From Liolophura sinensis (lineage: Eukaryota > Mollusca > Polyplacophora > Chitonida > Chitonidae), in the NCBI RefSeq assembly GCF_032854445.1, contig NC_088298.1:4212160-4276159 (forward strand): 64,000 nucleotides of DNA, read 5' to 3'. This document shows, piece by piece, positions 35,070-46,959 of this stretch. Below the pieces are notes generated by a model, which was given only the letters and a program-made list of their open reading frames with translations, ran no database searches and was not told where the DNA came from. A program made the translations under genes and the position numbers. Position 1 is the stretch's first letter. Each line of letters starts with the position of its first letter.

Positions 35070-35309
35070 AGCCAGAGTGATGGAGTAGTCCTTATCAGCC
35101 CCTTTCTCCCCACTGTGGCATTTCTTCAGGTGGAAATCTAAGTAGCTCCTCTTGCTGAAACCAGCCTTGCATACTGTGCAGCGGTAACGGATGCTCCTGT
35201 GCTGCACGTTTCTGTGCTGCACCATGTTCTTGTGGTGTGCAAACGACGCAGAGCATATAGGACATTCATAGCGACCGTCTGGGCCGGGTTTCGGGAGTTC
35301 AGGCTTGGG
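35070..35309 (-). CDS. Exon 19: two C2H2 fingers
   Basis: 80 codons, phase 0 at both ends, acceptor TTCTTTAG and donor GTAAGT. Finger 1: C16, C19, H32, H37; finger 2: C44, C47, H60, H65. The spacing of 28 between finger starts equals that of the other two-finger exons. A short Pro/Lys-rich lead (PKPELPKPGPDG) precedes finger 1. Confidence 0.88.
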
Positions 35310-35784
35310 CTAAAGAATAAAAAATAACGTCAAAAAATAATGTCAAAAAATTATTCTTCAGCTAGTCGATTCAGTGACAGGATGAAAAGAGATCAAACTG
35401 AAAGAAACGGTCAAACAACTTCCACACATTTCCATCTGCCAACATGGTGTAACATGAGAAACAGAAAGGCAATGTTTGGGCCGAACAACAAAATCAAAAA
35501 CATTGAGATTCAATCCTTATAAAAACTTTTTTTTTTGCTTAAAATATAAAAATGCATGCTTTGTTTCAGTACAAGCATCTTGATAATTTGATATTGGAAT
35601 AAAAAATAGTTTACGCATTCGAAAACAATACTGATCATCCCAAAGTGTTAGTATTTCCTATGATTTACATCTGGGTTTACTGTGTCCGACACGCAAGCTG
35701 GAATTTAAAGCTATAACAAATGAGCCAACAAAACCTAATCTTATCTTTTCCAAAACAAGCAATAAAACAGCAACAGATCCAGTG

Positions 35785-36420
35785 CACATAATACAGACCT
35801 GGCAATACAGCATCAAATTCTGACCTGGCAATACACCATCAAATTCTGACCAGGAAATACACCACCAAATCCTGACCAGTCAATACAGCATCAAATCCTA
35901 CCCTGGCAATACGACATCAACATCAAATCTGGATCAGGCAATATAGAATCAAATCTTGACCAGGCAATACGACATCAAATCTGGACCAGGCAATACAGAA
36001 TCAAATCCTACCCAGGCAATACGACAATTCGACATCGACATCAAACTCTGACCAGGCAATACAGAATCAAATCCTACCCAGGCAATACGACAATATGACA
36101 TCGACATCAACATCAAACTCTGACCAGGCACTACAGAATCAAATCCTACCCAGGCAATATGACATCGACATCAAACTCTGACCAGGCAATACAGAATCAA
36201 ATCCTACCCAGGCAATATGACAATATGACATCGACATCAAACTCTGACCAAGCAATACAACATCAAATCGTCAACAGGGCCATGCATTGTCAAATCATCA
36301 GCTGGCAATTTCACATCACATTCTGACGACAAAGCATAACCTTGAATCCACTGGCAGTAACACAACATCAAATCATCACTAACCACCAGACACCACCAGA
36401 CATGACCGGACACCACCGGA
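35785..36420. repeat. Intronic minisatellite after exon 18
   Basis: Irregular repeats with CAATACAGAATCAAATCCTA, CAATACGACATCAAATCTGG and CATCGACATCAAACTCTGAC. Nearest the exon donor is a tighter run of about 10-base units (CACCACCAGA, CACCACCGGA types) at about 36380-36425. Confidence 0.85.
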
Positions 36421-36430
36421 CACGACTTGC

Positions 36431-36652
36431 CTTTTCCACCTCAACTATAACACCATGTTGGACTTTGAGATGATGCCTATAGTAACTCTGTGACATGAAT
36501 CCTGCATCACAGTGAGGACAAGTGAAGAGAGAGTTCGTATGCCCGTGCTGTTCTCGTACGTGGTGCCTTATAGACGACAGGTTAAGGAAAGCCGCCTTGC
36601 AGACAGAACAGACGTGTTTCCTCTCAGCAGGAATTTTACACTTTTCCTCAAG
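36431..36652 (-). CDS. Exon 18: two C2H2 fingers, GC donor
   Basis: 74 codons in phase 0. Finger 1: C15, C18, H31, H36; finger 2: C45, C48, H61, H66, two residues farther apart than in sister exons. The acceptor is CTATTACAG. At the 3' end the frame reads GTG GAA AAG and is followed by GCAAGT, the classic strong GC-type donor. An alternative GT donor nine bases upstream (GAG then GTGGAA) is a poorer match but would also be phase 0. Confidence 0.85.
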
Positions 36653-37752
36653 CTGTAATAGAGAAGATGTGGTGCAAGAGAGTGTGGGGAGACTGGGTTA
36701 AACTTCCTCACATAACGAATTTGTGGATTCCCTGGATTCCCCGGATTCTTACTGTTTGTGGGCATGCGAGTAACAATAAACATGAAGTTTTCATAAGAGA
36801 GAAAAACAGATTTAAATATTGTCATTTCCTACAAAATCCACACATTCCAGGCGCATTAAAAGTCTTGCCATGTTTTAGGCTTGTCCAATGACAAGCCTCT
36901 TTTCTTCCTCTTGAATATTCATTGTGATGTCAAGGTGCTCAACGTTTTACTCTTACCATATGATCAATGTGCATTTCCAGCTTCAGTTAAAAACATACGT
37001 ACATTGTGATAATCGTGGATTTTAAGGTCTGTGAAAGCCAACTTTAAGAAGGAAGAGTTTGGGATATACTAGAGGACCCCATCATGCCTACATACGTGGC
37101 TGCTGTCTACCAAAAAAGCTGTCTTGAAGCACTACTTGGCAACGCTAAGCATGACGACGTATGTAATACGTTCAAATGGTGGCGTAATGGAGACTTCTAA
37201 GCCTTCGATGTTTAACTATTAAATACTCAAATAACAAGCCCTGCTAATAGAAAATTTAGACATTTTATTGCACCTTAAGTATAGCCCCTCATTTAAGGTA
37301 TAGGTTGTATGCTTGAGGTCTTACGTCATACTTTAACAATTGTTCAGTCATATGACGATGAGGAGTCATTAGGTGTGTGTACATATACTGTGCCTTCTTG
37401 TGGCAGGGCAAATCCATGCTGCCACAGTGCTGTTGCCACTAAAGTATTTTGCCACAGACATCAAACATGACACCCCACCTAGTCACATTATATTGGCAAC
37501 GTGCCAACCAGTTCTGTCTTCGTGGTGTGAGATTTATTGATGAAAGTCTGAAATCCTTGGCTTTCTGATCAATTGAGAAAAATAAAATTTCATGTGAACG
37601 TTGATAACATATCTACTTATTGACTGCTTCATTGAACTTGAGACAGAAAGCATATTTCACGGAATTTCAGTGTTAAGAAATCCCCAAAAGGCCCATCTGA
37701 TTTACGTTAGAAAAACTGAGAAAATCAGGATATTGTCTGTCTTTGACAGAGT

Positions 37753-38313
37753 ACTGGTATGCTTCCCGATCAAATTTCACAAGAAAGGATTACACCAACC
37801 AAAAGAGCAAAGTGAAAAAAGTACACATACCACATTATTTGGGAGTCGGAAGCACAAATTCCAAGTTCTTGGAAGTAATGTACGAGCTACTTCTGCAATA
37901 GTTTCCTCTCTGAGCATGTGCACAAGAGTTTGGGGCAATCCTGTGTGAACACACAGAGCCTATAGGCCTACACTTTGTGTCATACCATTCATATATAGTA
38001 AGGACGTGGTCTGACACAAGTCACAATATAACTTCTGCTGGCATGCAGTCATGTTTAAAAACCTCTACACTTGTTATTTCACAGGCTTAACCTTACCTGG
38101 GGGCCTCCGTGGCTCAGTCGGTTAGCGTGCTAGCGCAGCGTAATGACAGCGTAATGTGAGTCAGCGTAATGTGAGTCTCTCACCAATGCGGTCGCTACGA
38201 GTTCAAGTCCAGCTCATGCTGACTTCCTCTCCAGCTGTAAGTGGGAAGGTCCGCTAGCAACCTGCGGATGGTCGTGGGTTTCCCCCGGGCTGTGCCCGGT
38301 TTCCTCCCACCAT
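37753..38313. repeat. 561-bp tandem duplication, first copy
   Basis: Nearly identical to 38314-38874, head to tail, with only a few substitutions and small changes. It includes unique intron DNA plus the 5' part of a SINE. The junction falls in the shared TACTGG. Confidence 0.93.
38101..38313 (+). mobile_element. SINE, 3'-truncated by a tandem duplication
   Basis: Full head and body but no tail: the copy stops at CCTCCCACCAT where the second 561-bp unit starts. It shares an internal stutter of AGCGTAATG units with the intact copy at 38661. Confidence 0.88.
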
Positions 38314-38874
38314 ACTGGTATGCTTCCCGATCAAATTTCACAAGAAAGGATTACACCAACCAAAAGAGCAAAATGAAAAAAGTACACATACCACATTATT
38401 TGGGAGTCGGAAGCACAAATTCCAAGTTCTTGGAAGTAATGTACGAGCTACTTCTGCAATATTTTCCTCTCTGAGCATGTGCACAAGAGTTTGGGGCAAT
38501 CCGGCGTGAGCACACAGAGCCTATAGGCCTACACTTTGTGTCATACCATTCATATATAGTAAGGACGTGGTCTGACACAAGTCACAATATAACTTCTCCT
38601 GGCATGCAGTCATGTTTAAAAACCTCTACACTTGTTATTTCACAGGCTTAACCTTACCTGGGGGCCTCCGTGGCTCAGTCGGTTAGCGTGCTAGCGCAGC
38701 GTAATGACAGCATAATGTGAGTCAGTGTAATGTGAGTCTCTCACCAATGCGGTCGCTGTGAGTTCAAGTCCAGCTCATGCTGGCTTCCTCTCCAGCTGTA
38801 AGTGGGAAGGTCCGCTAGCAACCTGCGGATGGTCGTGGGTTTCCCCCGGGCTCTGCCCGGTTTCCTTCCACCAT
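38314..38874. repeat. 561-bp tandem duplication, second copy
   Basis: Second unit, ending inside the intact SINE. The intact SINE tail lies just beyond, so this right-hand position is the original insertion site and the left unit is the derived one. Confidence 0.93.
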
Positions 38875-38948
38875 AATGCTGGCCGCCGTCGTATAAGTGA
38901 AATATTCTTGAGTACGGCGTAAAACAGCAATCAAATAAATAAATAAAT
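38661..38948 (+). mobile_element. SINE, full length, with target-site duplication
   Basis: Complete copy with an (AAAT)n tail. AACCTTACCTG is present at 38650-38660 and 38949-38959. It lies antisense in the intron between exons 17 and 18. Confidence 0.92.
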
Positions 38949-40069
38949 AACCTTACCTGTTGGTGATACTGGAAACACCATTGTTGCATGCATGGGTGTA
39001 GGGGTACATACACGCAGACTTTCAGGCTTACTGCTCAGCTGCAGCAAGGATGGGGCTAGTAGCTTTAATAAATATTTATCTAATAGACAAAATTAGAAAT
39101 ATCTGCAATGATCCAGATTTATACCTCGTTTCCGACATAACCCGTGCTGATCGAACTGTTTCTAAAATTTTGTAACCCGCTTTATAAACTGAAGAAACTT
39201 TATTACCACTTTTGAACAGTAACACGAGCAAAGACACGGTATTATTGCTGCATGGTTGACTTTTTTTCTTTTTTCCAACAATCTCCGGTACAGCCTTATG
39301 AACTGAAACTTAACTGAACTATTGCTGTGCAATTTTTGTCGCAAAGTTTAGAAAATCCATTTCTTTTCAGTGTTGAATACCAAACTTCATAATGCATCAC
39401 AATAAACATAATAATGACCAGTACCTCCGAGTTTGTTCCAAACTGAACCTAATAAACCGGTAGGAACGCATCAACCACAAACATGTAAATTATCAGATTT
39501 ACTGAATCTTCTATAATAAGCTGATAAATCCGTCAAATTGAGTAACTGTAGATCACCATTAGAAGCCTAACCCTCTAGGCCTTTGATTCCGGGAATTTTC
39601 CTTTCTTACTGCAAAGAAGGCATAAAGGACGCTAATCAAAGAACCATCAATAATTCACATGATTTCCATTTTCAGAAACTTGAATATTACACATGTGCGT
39701 GTATTTTCTGCTTTATTTGTGTCATTTCAAGATCAAGACGCCTGCCAATCCTTTCTTTGTCTTCTTAGTCTGCTTATTTGCCAATATACAACCAGCTTCA
39801 ATGTTCAAAACATTTATTTATTTCCATTTCAACCTAAAACCCCAAACAGAAGCACACAAACTTACAGGCGTTGTCCGCAGATCACCACGAGCTTGACTTA
39901 AGTTTTTATCAGAACACGTGTCCTGGCCGTTCACCTGCGACAGCCTTGAGAGCACTTGCACCAAGGCCTGACCAGTTGGACAGCTCTAATCTCCTGTCAC
40001 ATCAGAGAGCAGCCACCATGCTGTGGGTAACGTACTTTAAACACTTTGAAGCCTCATAGCTGTGCGTCC

Positions 40070-41456
40070 ATCTAGTCTACCTCTGAGGCCTATCATATCA
40101 CTTACTGGTGTTGGTGTAGGGGTCTGAGACCTATCATAACACTTACAGGTGTTGGTGTAGGGGTCGGAGACCTGTGATAACACTAACTGGTGTTGATGTA
40201 GAGGTCTGAGACCTGTGATAACACTTACTGGTGTTGGTGTAGGGGTCGGAGACCTATCATAACACTTACAGGTGGAAGTGTAAGTCTGAGGCCTATCATA
40301 ACACTTACAGGTGTTGGTGTAGGGGTCTGACACCTATCGCAACACTTACCGGTGATGGTGTAGAGGTCTGAGACCTATCATAACACTTGCCAGTGTTAAT
40401 GTAGAGGTCTGAGACCTATCATAACACTTACCTGTGTTGGTGTCGGAGTCTGAGACCTATCATAACACTTACTGGTGTTGGTGTAGGGGTCTGAGACCTA
40501 TCATAACACTTACCAGTGTTGGTGTAGGGGTCTGAGACCTATAATAACACTTACCGATGTTGGTGTAGGGGTCTGAGACCTATTATAACACTTACCGGTG
40601 TTGATGTAGGGGTCTGAGATCTATCATAACACTTACCGGTGTTGATGTAGGGGTACAAGACCTAACATAACAGTAACTGGTGTTAATGTAGGGGTCTGAG
40701 ACCTATCATAACACTTACTGGTGTTGGTGTAGGGGTCTGAGACCTATCATAACACTTACTGGTGTTGGTGTAGGGGTCCGAGGCCTATCATAACACTTAC
40801 CAGTGTTGGTGTAGGGGTCTGAGACCTATCATAACACTTACCGGTGTTGGTGTAGGGGTCTGAGACCTATAATAACACTTACTGGTGTTGATGTTGGGGT
40901 CTGAGACCTGTGATAACACTTACTGGTGTTGGTGTAGGGGTCTGAGACCTGTGATAACACTTACTGGTGTTGGTGTAGGGGTCTGAGACCTATCATAACA
41001 CTTACCGGTGTTGGTGTAGGGGTCGGAGACCTGTGATAACACTTACTGGTGTTGGTGTAGGGGCCCGAGACCTGTGATAACACTTACTGGTGTTGGTGTA
41101 GGGGTCTGAGACCTGTGATAACACTTACTGGTGTTGGTGTAGGGGTCGGAGACCTGTGATAACACTTACTGGTTTTGGTGTAGGGGTCTGAGACCTGTGA
41201 TAACACTTAATGGTGTTGGTGTAGGGGTCCGAGACCTGTGATAACACTTACTGGTGTTGGTGTAGGGGTCTGAGACCTGTGATAACACTTACTGGTGTTG
41301 GTGTAGGGGTCGGAGACCTATTGTAACACTTACCAGTGTTGGTGTAGGGGTCGGAGACCTGTGATAACACTAACTGGTGTTGATGTAGAGGTCTGAGACC
41401 TGTGATAACACTTACTGGTGTTGGTGTAGGGGTCGGAGACCTATCATAACACTTAC
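40070..41456. repeat. 41-bp minisatellite carrying splice-donor copies
   Basis: About 33 head-to-tail monomers of 41 bp. In gene sense (minus strand) each contains ACACCAGTAAGTGTTAT or a close variant, followed by a segment with AGGTCTCAGACCCCTACA. The array begins exactly at the exon 17 donor, whose exon end (CCTACACAG) and intron start (GTAAGTGTTATGATAGGTCT) match the monomer. Confidence 0.95.
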
Positions 41457-41675
41457 CTGTGTAGGGATCTTCCTGACAACACCATGCTGATTCTTGAGGT
41501 GCTGGCAGAGGTAGAGCACTGTGGTAAAGCCAGCTGGACACTCAGAACAGTGATGGTTGATGACTTCGTGCTGAGACAGCTTGTGGGGACGTAGGCTTTT
41601 CTTGCAGAAGAACTTTGCTCCGCAGATGTCACACTCTGTTGGCGACTTCTCATCTGGTTTGCTGGTAGGCGTTTT
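41457..41675 (-). CDS. Exon 17: two C2H2 fingers
   Basis: 73 codons in phase 0, acceptor CTCATTTCAG, donor CAG/GTAAGT. Finger 1: C15, C18, H31, H36; finger 2: C43, C46, H59, H64. Finger 2 shows the Ala-Gly-Phe and Tyr-Leu signature shared with exons 13 to 19. The donor is the first of a long tandem series of near-identical donors. Confidence 0.9.
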
Positions 41676-42026
41676 CTGAAATGAGTGACAGGAAACTGCA
41701 GGTGTGTTTGTTTTCTCTGCTCACTGCTTTAAAATATACTTTTCGGAAAATGGAGATTTTAAACTGTTTCTCAATGGTGTACATTTATTTAAGTGTCCTA
41801 CAAGTGACTGTTCCATGCATACTTTAACCCAGCTGAGATAGGCACTAAAGAAGATTTTAGCATAAAAAGTGAAAAAAAGAGAAAATTGGAAAGTACTCAA
41901 GATGTATCTAGCCTTCAGATAAGATATTTTCAATGTCTTGAAATACTTAAAACTTTAGCAATTGGCAAAAATCCGCATTTTGCCCATTTAGCTCCATGTT
42001 ATTTATCACCTCCTGCCTTGCCTTAC

Positions 42027-42245
42027 CTTGACAATGACCTCCCCTTCCTCCATTCCATGCTGCCTGTTTAGGTGATACAGCAGGTAACTATGCGTTTTGA
42101 ATCGTGCGCCGCACACGTGACACCCACACGTCGTCTCCCTGTGCTGTTTGTTGTGATGTTCTCTCAGCGACTTATGCAGCTTGAATAGTGACCCACAAAC
42201 TTGGCACCTGTAACTCCCTCGGCCTTTCTTGGACTTATTCATAAA
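42027..42245 (-). CDS. Exon 16: two C2H2 fingers
   Basis: 73 codons in phase 0, acceptor TATCCCCAG, donor AAG/GTAAGG. Finger 1: C14, C17, H30, H35; finger 2: C42, C45, H58, H63. A basic lead (NKSKKGRG) precedes finger 1. About 250 bases upstream lies intron DNA homologous to that upstream of exon 15. Confidence 0.9.
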
Positions 42246-42398
42246 CTGGGGATAAAATGATGTCACCACTAGTTAATGAAAGGGATCTCTCGCTCTCTCT
42301 CTCAACTGATTCATCCACTTACTGCTTATAGTTTTAGGCATTTAACCTGACACACATGAGATTGGCTTTTGGTCAAAAAAAAAAAAAAAAAGAAAAAA

Positions 42399-42505
42399 AC
42401 CGGCGTACTCAAGAATATTTCACTTATATGATGGTGGCCAGCATTATGGTGGGAGGAAACTGAACAGAGCCCAGGTAAGAACCCAGGACCATCGGCCAGG
42501 TTTAT
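42399..42505 (-). mobile_element. SINE, fragment
   Basis: Tail and body only (CGTACTCAAGAATATTTCAC to GGTGGGAGGAAACTG), preceded by an A-rich run. It lies in the intron between exons 15 and 16. Confidence 0.65.
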
Positions 42506-42740
42506 GATCAGACATAAGGCCTAACATGCCTGAAGAATTGTGCATGTAGCAAGTTAGATCTATTGCATGTTGCACTAATAATCCGCTTTGCTACATTGGA
42601 AATTTGCCTTGGAATTTCCTTTGTTCCACTTAGAATTTCCATTCTTACACTTGGTATTTCCTATGTTACTCTATGCATGTTACTACCCTGGGAATTGGCT
42701 TTGCTACTTTTTTCAAAGTGTCTACAAGTGCAATTGTTTG
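42506..42740. repeat. Duplicated intron segment, copy 1
   Basis: Shares long similarity with 44950-45190: both contain GCCTAACATGCCTGA, a GTGCATGTAGCAAGTT-type stretch, GCACTAATAATCCG and TGGAAATTTGCCTTGGAATT in the same order. Each copy lies upstream, in gene sense, of a zinc-finger exon (16 and 15). Confidence 0.85.
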
Positions 42741-43871
42741 CTACTTTAGTGGTTAATGCTTCAAATTTGCCAGCTAATTCACTTCCCAGTACCATGTAAC
42801 TTTCTTTTTGTGTGTACTACCCCCTGAAGAAGAAAAGAATACTGTATTTCACCTAAATTGACCTCTAAAACTGCGCACTTAGAAGAGTATAAAGACTACA
42901 AAATAACATCTTTTAGTTTTTCTGATAAGAAGTCAATCAAACTAAAAAAAAAAAAAACTCCCGGAGAAACACGCACACAAGCTATGTAAATGTACCTCCT
43001 GGCGTAAACATGCAGCTATGCAGCTGAACTGGTGCCAGCTCAATTGTATTAGGAGGTCTTTTCAGGGGCACAGAATTGATTCTGATTGGCAGATGTGAGA
43101 GATAGCAAAGTCCACGCTATGCTTCATCCCTCAAATTTTGGTAGGTGCATTTATTCAAGCATGACCAAGGCTGCTCCACTGTCAGCTACAAGTAATCAGC
43201 TTCAATTCTGTATCCCTTTAAGCCTAGTGGTCTCCACAGAGAATCCATTATACCACTTGGCCAACAAGGATAAGACAAGCAGTAGAAGAGGAGAAAACAG
43301 TCTATATGAGAATGAAGATTAGGGATGTTCTATATTAGCTTGTAGAAGCATCAAGCCTGACAAAAAAAAAAATCCTGTAAATTTTTTTCAAACTTGGCTA
43401 AACAAGTTTGGTTGTGCAGTGAGAATCTGAAAGCTGTACACCACTAAGTATGTCAAGCAACAGTTTCGAAGGCTTTACAGAGAGATGGCATCAAAAGAAT
43501 TCTGCCATTGTTCAACAAACTTTCTGGATTGACAATGTGGACAGCTGTATACTAGACCGAACCCCAAGAAAATAGCTGAAGCTTCTTTATCCAACACGTA
43601 ATTGAAAAAAGCCGATTTGAAAAAAAAAAATTTCCGCAGAAAGAAATTTAGAGGAAATGGCTCCTGCAGATATTTAAGATGAAAACGACTGCTCGTGTAA
43701 CATCTTTGGGAATTTCAAACCAAAAAACAGACGCCCCTTGTGTTTCTTCGTTACAATTGCAGTTACAAGGCTAAAATACTGCCTATGTGGCATTAAACTC
43801 TAATCATTCTTCCTTCCTTATAAATACTGACTAGTGACTTGAACAAATGGGGACTCCTGAACTTGTCACAC

Positions 43872-44150
43872 CTTCAAATTTTGAAAACTCTTTAGTGACA
43901 AAGCTTTTCTTCGCAGTTCATCTTTTGGACTTTGGAGGCTGGCGTGTGAACCTCCCTCTGTCTGACGGCTCTTACTTGAACCCCCCTCACATTGCTCATC
44001 ATCCAGGTCGTCAATGCCATGGAGTGTGTTAAGGTGGTAGCGAAGGTAGAACATAGTCCTGAAGCCGACAGTGCAGAAGGGACAGGTATAGCGATGACCA
44101 GTATCCGCGAAAGAGGAGGGAATGTCATGAAGATTGCGGTCTTTATTTCT
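43872..44150 (-). CDS. Exon 15: one C2H2 finger plus charged tail
   Basis: 93 codons in phase 0, acceptor GACGTTGCAG. The single finger is C23, C26, H39, H44, with the Tyr-Leu-Arg-Tyr-His signature of second fingers in sister exons; the first finger appears to have been lost or replaced by a Ser/Asp lead. The donor AAG/GTGTGA is weaker than the others; reading on would give one Val and a stop, so this exon could also end an isoform. Confidence 0.8.
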
Positions 44151-44449
44151 CTGCAACGTCAACAATGATTGAGTAGAGGTTACCGTAATTTTGTTTAAAA
44201 AGCTTTTCGAGCTTAAAAATGACAAACTTTTACACTTACCAAAAAGCTCTGGATTAATTATATTGACAATTCCAAACCTGAGGATTTTCAGTCTCATGTG
44301 TTGAATACAATAATCTGACCTTAAAAATTGTTTCAATCACACCTTCTATTTATATAACATTCGGGATAAATTATGGAAACAATTCTATACCTAAATATTT
44401 TCCGTCATGTCCAATACGGTAATCAAATGTTCCAATCACACCTTTTATT

Positions 44450-44830
44450 TATATTGGCCTGCTTCCTATTTATGGGCCTACTTCCTATTTATGGGCCTGT
44501 TTCCATTTATGGGTCGGCTTCCTACTTATTGGCCTGCTTCCTATTTATGGGCCTGTTTCCATTTATGGGCCTGCTTCCTATTTATGGGCCTGCTTCCATT
44601 TATGGGCCTGTTTCCTATTTATGGGCCCGTTTCCTATTTATGGGCCTGCTTCCATTTATGGGCCTGCTTCCTATTTATGGGCCTGTTTCCATTTAAGGGT
44701 CGGCTTCCTATTTATGGACCTGCTTCCTATTTATGGGCCTGTTTCCATTTATGGGCCTGCTTCCTATTTATGGGCCTGTTTCCATTTATGGGCCTGCTTC
44801 CTATTTATGGGCCTGCTTCCTATATCATAA
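44450..44830. repeat. About 20-bp minisatellite in intron 14
   Basis: About 19 copies of TTTATGGGCCTGCTTCCTA-type units, alternating between a slightly longer and a shorter form. All plus frames stay open, giving periodic FMGLLPIYG-like peptides with no coding meaning. Confidence 0.93.
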
Positions 44831-44949
44831 ATATTTCTGATGAAACTTGCTCAGTCTTCATGGAACAGAATCAGACTGACATCTTTTCAAAGCACATAAT
44901 AATCAGTCTGTGGTTTGCTCATCTCATATTTTTAACCAATATCTAAGGG

Positions 44950-45190
44950 TTTTGGATCGGGCATAGGGCCTAACATGCCTGAGGAATTGTGTATGTAGCA
45001 AGTTTGATCTGTTGCTTGCTGCACTAATAATCCGATTTGCTACGATGGAAATTTGCCTTGGAATTTCTTTTGTTCCACTTACAATTTCCACTGTAACACT
45101 TGGTATTTCCTTTCTTACTCTACGCACTGACTTTACCACTTGGGAAATGTTCCTTGATACACTTAAAATCTGGGTTTGCTACACTGGGAA
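44950..45190. repeat. Duplicated intron segment, copy 2
   Basis: Partner of 42506-42740, lying upstream of exon 15 in gene sense. Confidence 0.85.
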
Positions 45191-45430
45191 TGTCCTTTGC
45201 TAGACTGGGGATGTCCTTTCCCACACTGGGATATATCCTTCGCAACATTGGGGATGTCCTTTGTTACACTGGGAATGTCATATTTTACACTGGAGATGTC
45301 CTTTGCTACACTGGGACTGTCCTTTGCTACGCTTGGGATGTTCTTTGCTACACTTGGAATGTTCTTTGCTACACTTGGAATGTTCTTTGCTACACTTGGA
45401 ATGTTCTTTGCTACACAAGGGATTTATTTT
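45191..45430. repeat. 21-bp minisatellite in intron 14
   Basis: Units of the type TTTGCTACACTTGGAATGTTC, about 11 copies, grown out of the right end of the duplicated intron segment, which already holds single TTTGCTAC...GGAA motifs. Confidence 0.88.
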
Positions 45431-46728
45431 GTTAAACAGGAATTTGCTCTCCTACACTGGGAATTTACTTTACTTATTTGTTCACACAACGTAACAGGAA
45501 TTTTCTTATTTCAAATACCCATAGAAAAAGAAAAAAACCAGGCACAAAAAAAAAGAGGAAGTAATTCATGCAGTCCTTCTGAAGGAAAAAAGATCCAAAT
45601 CACCCAGTTTTCAGCAAGAAGAAAAGATTAGCAAAGCTATTCATGCAAGGAATAATCATGCTTATTTCATTAGAGAAAAACCAGCAACAACTGCACAACC
45701 AGACCAGGTTTTCACGACATTTTCACATCTAGTACAGCAAGTCAATGTGACAATGTTCATAAAGTAAAGCCAAGTCAATAAAGTGAAAGAAATATAACAC
45801 AAAAGAAAAAAAATAACAACAAGACATCAGACAAAACACATTTTATTCACAGTATTTAAGGCAACGATTTGAGACGGAAAATTGTGTAAAATCTTAGGTA
45901 ATGCAGTTTCAGCACAGAAAAAAAAAAAAGAAATGAAAATGCATAATGCCATTTGCTTCATGATCCTTGTTAAAGACACCTTGTATTGACCATTGCACAA
46001 GCAAATGACTTTGCCACAAAATTCATTTCTAAATGTCATTACCAACCCTAAATGACCTCAAATTTCACCCACAAAAGTGCATTATTAAAGTGACAATAAA
46101 TGTCACAAAATATTATTTTTGGTTATGAAACTTACAATTTTCCAGTAGAATATCATTCCACATTCCAAGCAAACCTCAAAACGCCTTACTAAAATCAATA
46201 AAACTCTTAAAATCAGGAAAAATGGGCAAGTTAGTCATGGACGAAATTTATGGTCATTTCATGTACTGCTTTCTGAAATCCTCCTACTTCTCCAAAAAAC
46301 CTTTCTAGCATTAATAAAACTCTCTGAATCAGGCTAAAAGTGCAACTTAGTAATTGGCAACATTTTAGGTTAGTGCAAGACACACTCGTGTGAAACAAAT
46401 TCATCATCTAAAAACCAGGCTATGGCTTCTCAGTGGCAAGTCACAAGCTCACCATAAGCACACTTTCAGCGGGATTCTAGCATTCCATGAACATTCACTT
46501 ACATACATGTACATGTATATGTAGACTACATGTAGATGTGTTAAAGTTATAGGAATACTTCTGTGGTTTCTGGATATCTTAACAATTCAACTAAATCACT
46601 ATTTTAAAGCTTCTCAATCATTTGACTCGCTCAAAAGTCTAGGGTCCATGATTAGTACTACCTGTTTAGGTAAGGTTGTTCACTTCTATACGAACTTCAA
46701 GACTGCTTAAGGATTTGACACTGTCGTA
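45431..46728. other. Intron, nothing recognised
   Basis: AT-rich intron DNA between exons 14 and 15. No finger exon was found on either strand. Confidence 0.4.
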
Positions 46729-46862
46729 TTGGTGTTTGTTGCGTAACCTGATACCGCTGAACCTTTTCGTACCGAGTCAAATCCCAAGAATGTGCGCAGC
46801 ATTCAAGGGATGTGATGAGGTACGAATAAGGTTCAGTGGTATATGGTTGTACGACCAACACT
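46729..46862. repeat. Long imperfect inverted repeat
   Basis: Arms of about 60 bases with interruptions. The best core pairs ATACCGCTGAACCTTTTCGT with its near complement at about 46831-46852, and CAAATCCCAAGAATG with CATTCAAGGGATGTG flanks the loop. This resembles a palindromic MITE. Confidence 0.6.
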
Positions 46863-46959
46863 GAGACAAAGTCTATTTTGCACCCAAACATGAAGAAAAT
46901 GAGGCAAAAACTGCATTGCTTCACACAGCTTTTGCTACTGTACCTTGTGCATAGGTCAC

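Noticed and set aside
40037-41541. Regular repeats that could be mistaken for a CRISPR array
   Set aside because: Monomers are contiguous without unique spacers, in a spliced eukaryotic gene; this is a minisatellite.
44373-44946. 179-codon frame with a hydrophobic periodic peptide that resembles membrane segments
   Set aside because: Direct product of the roughly 20-bp intronic minisatellite; open in several frames.
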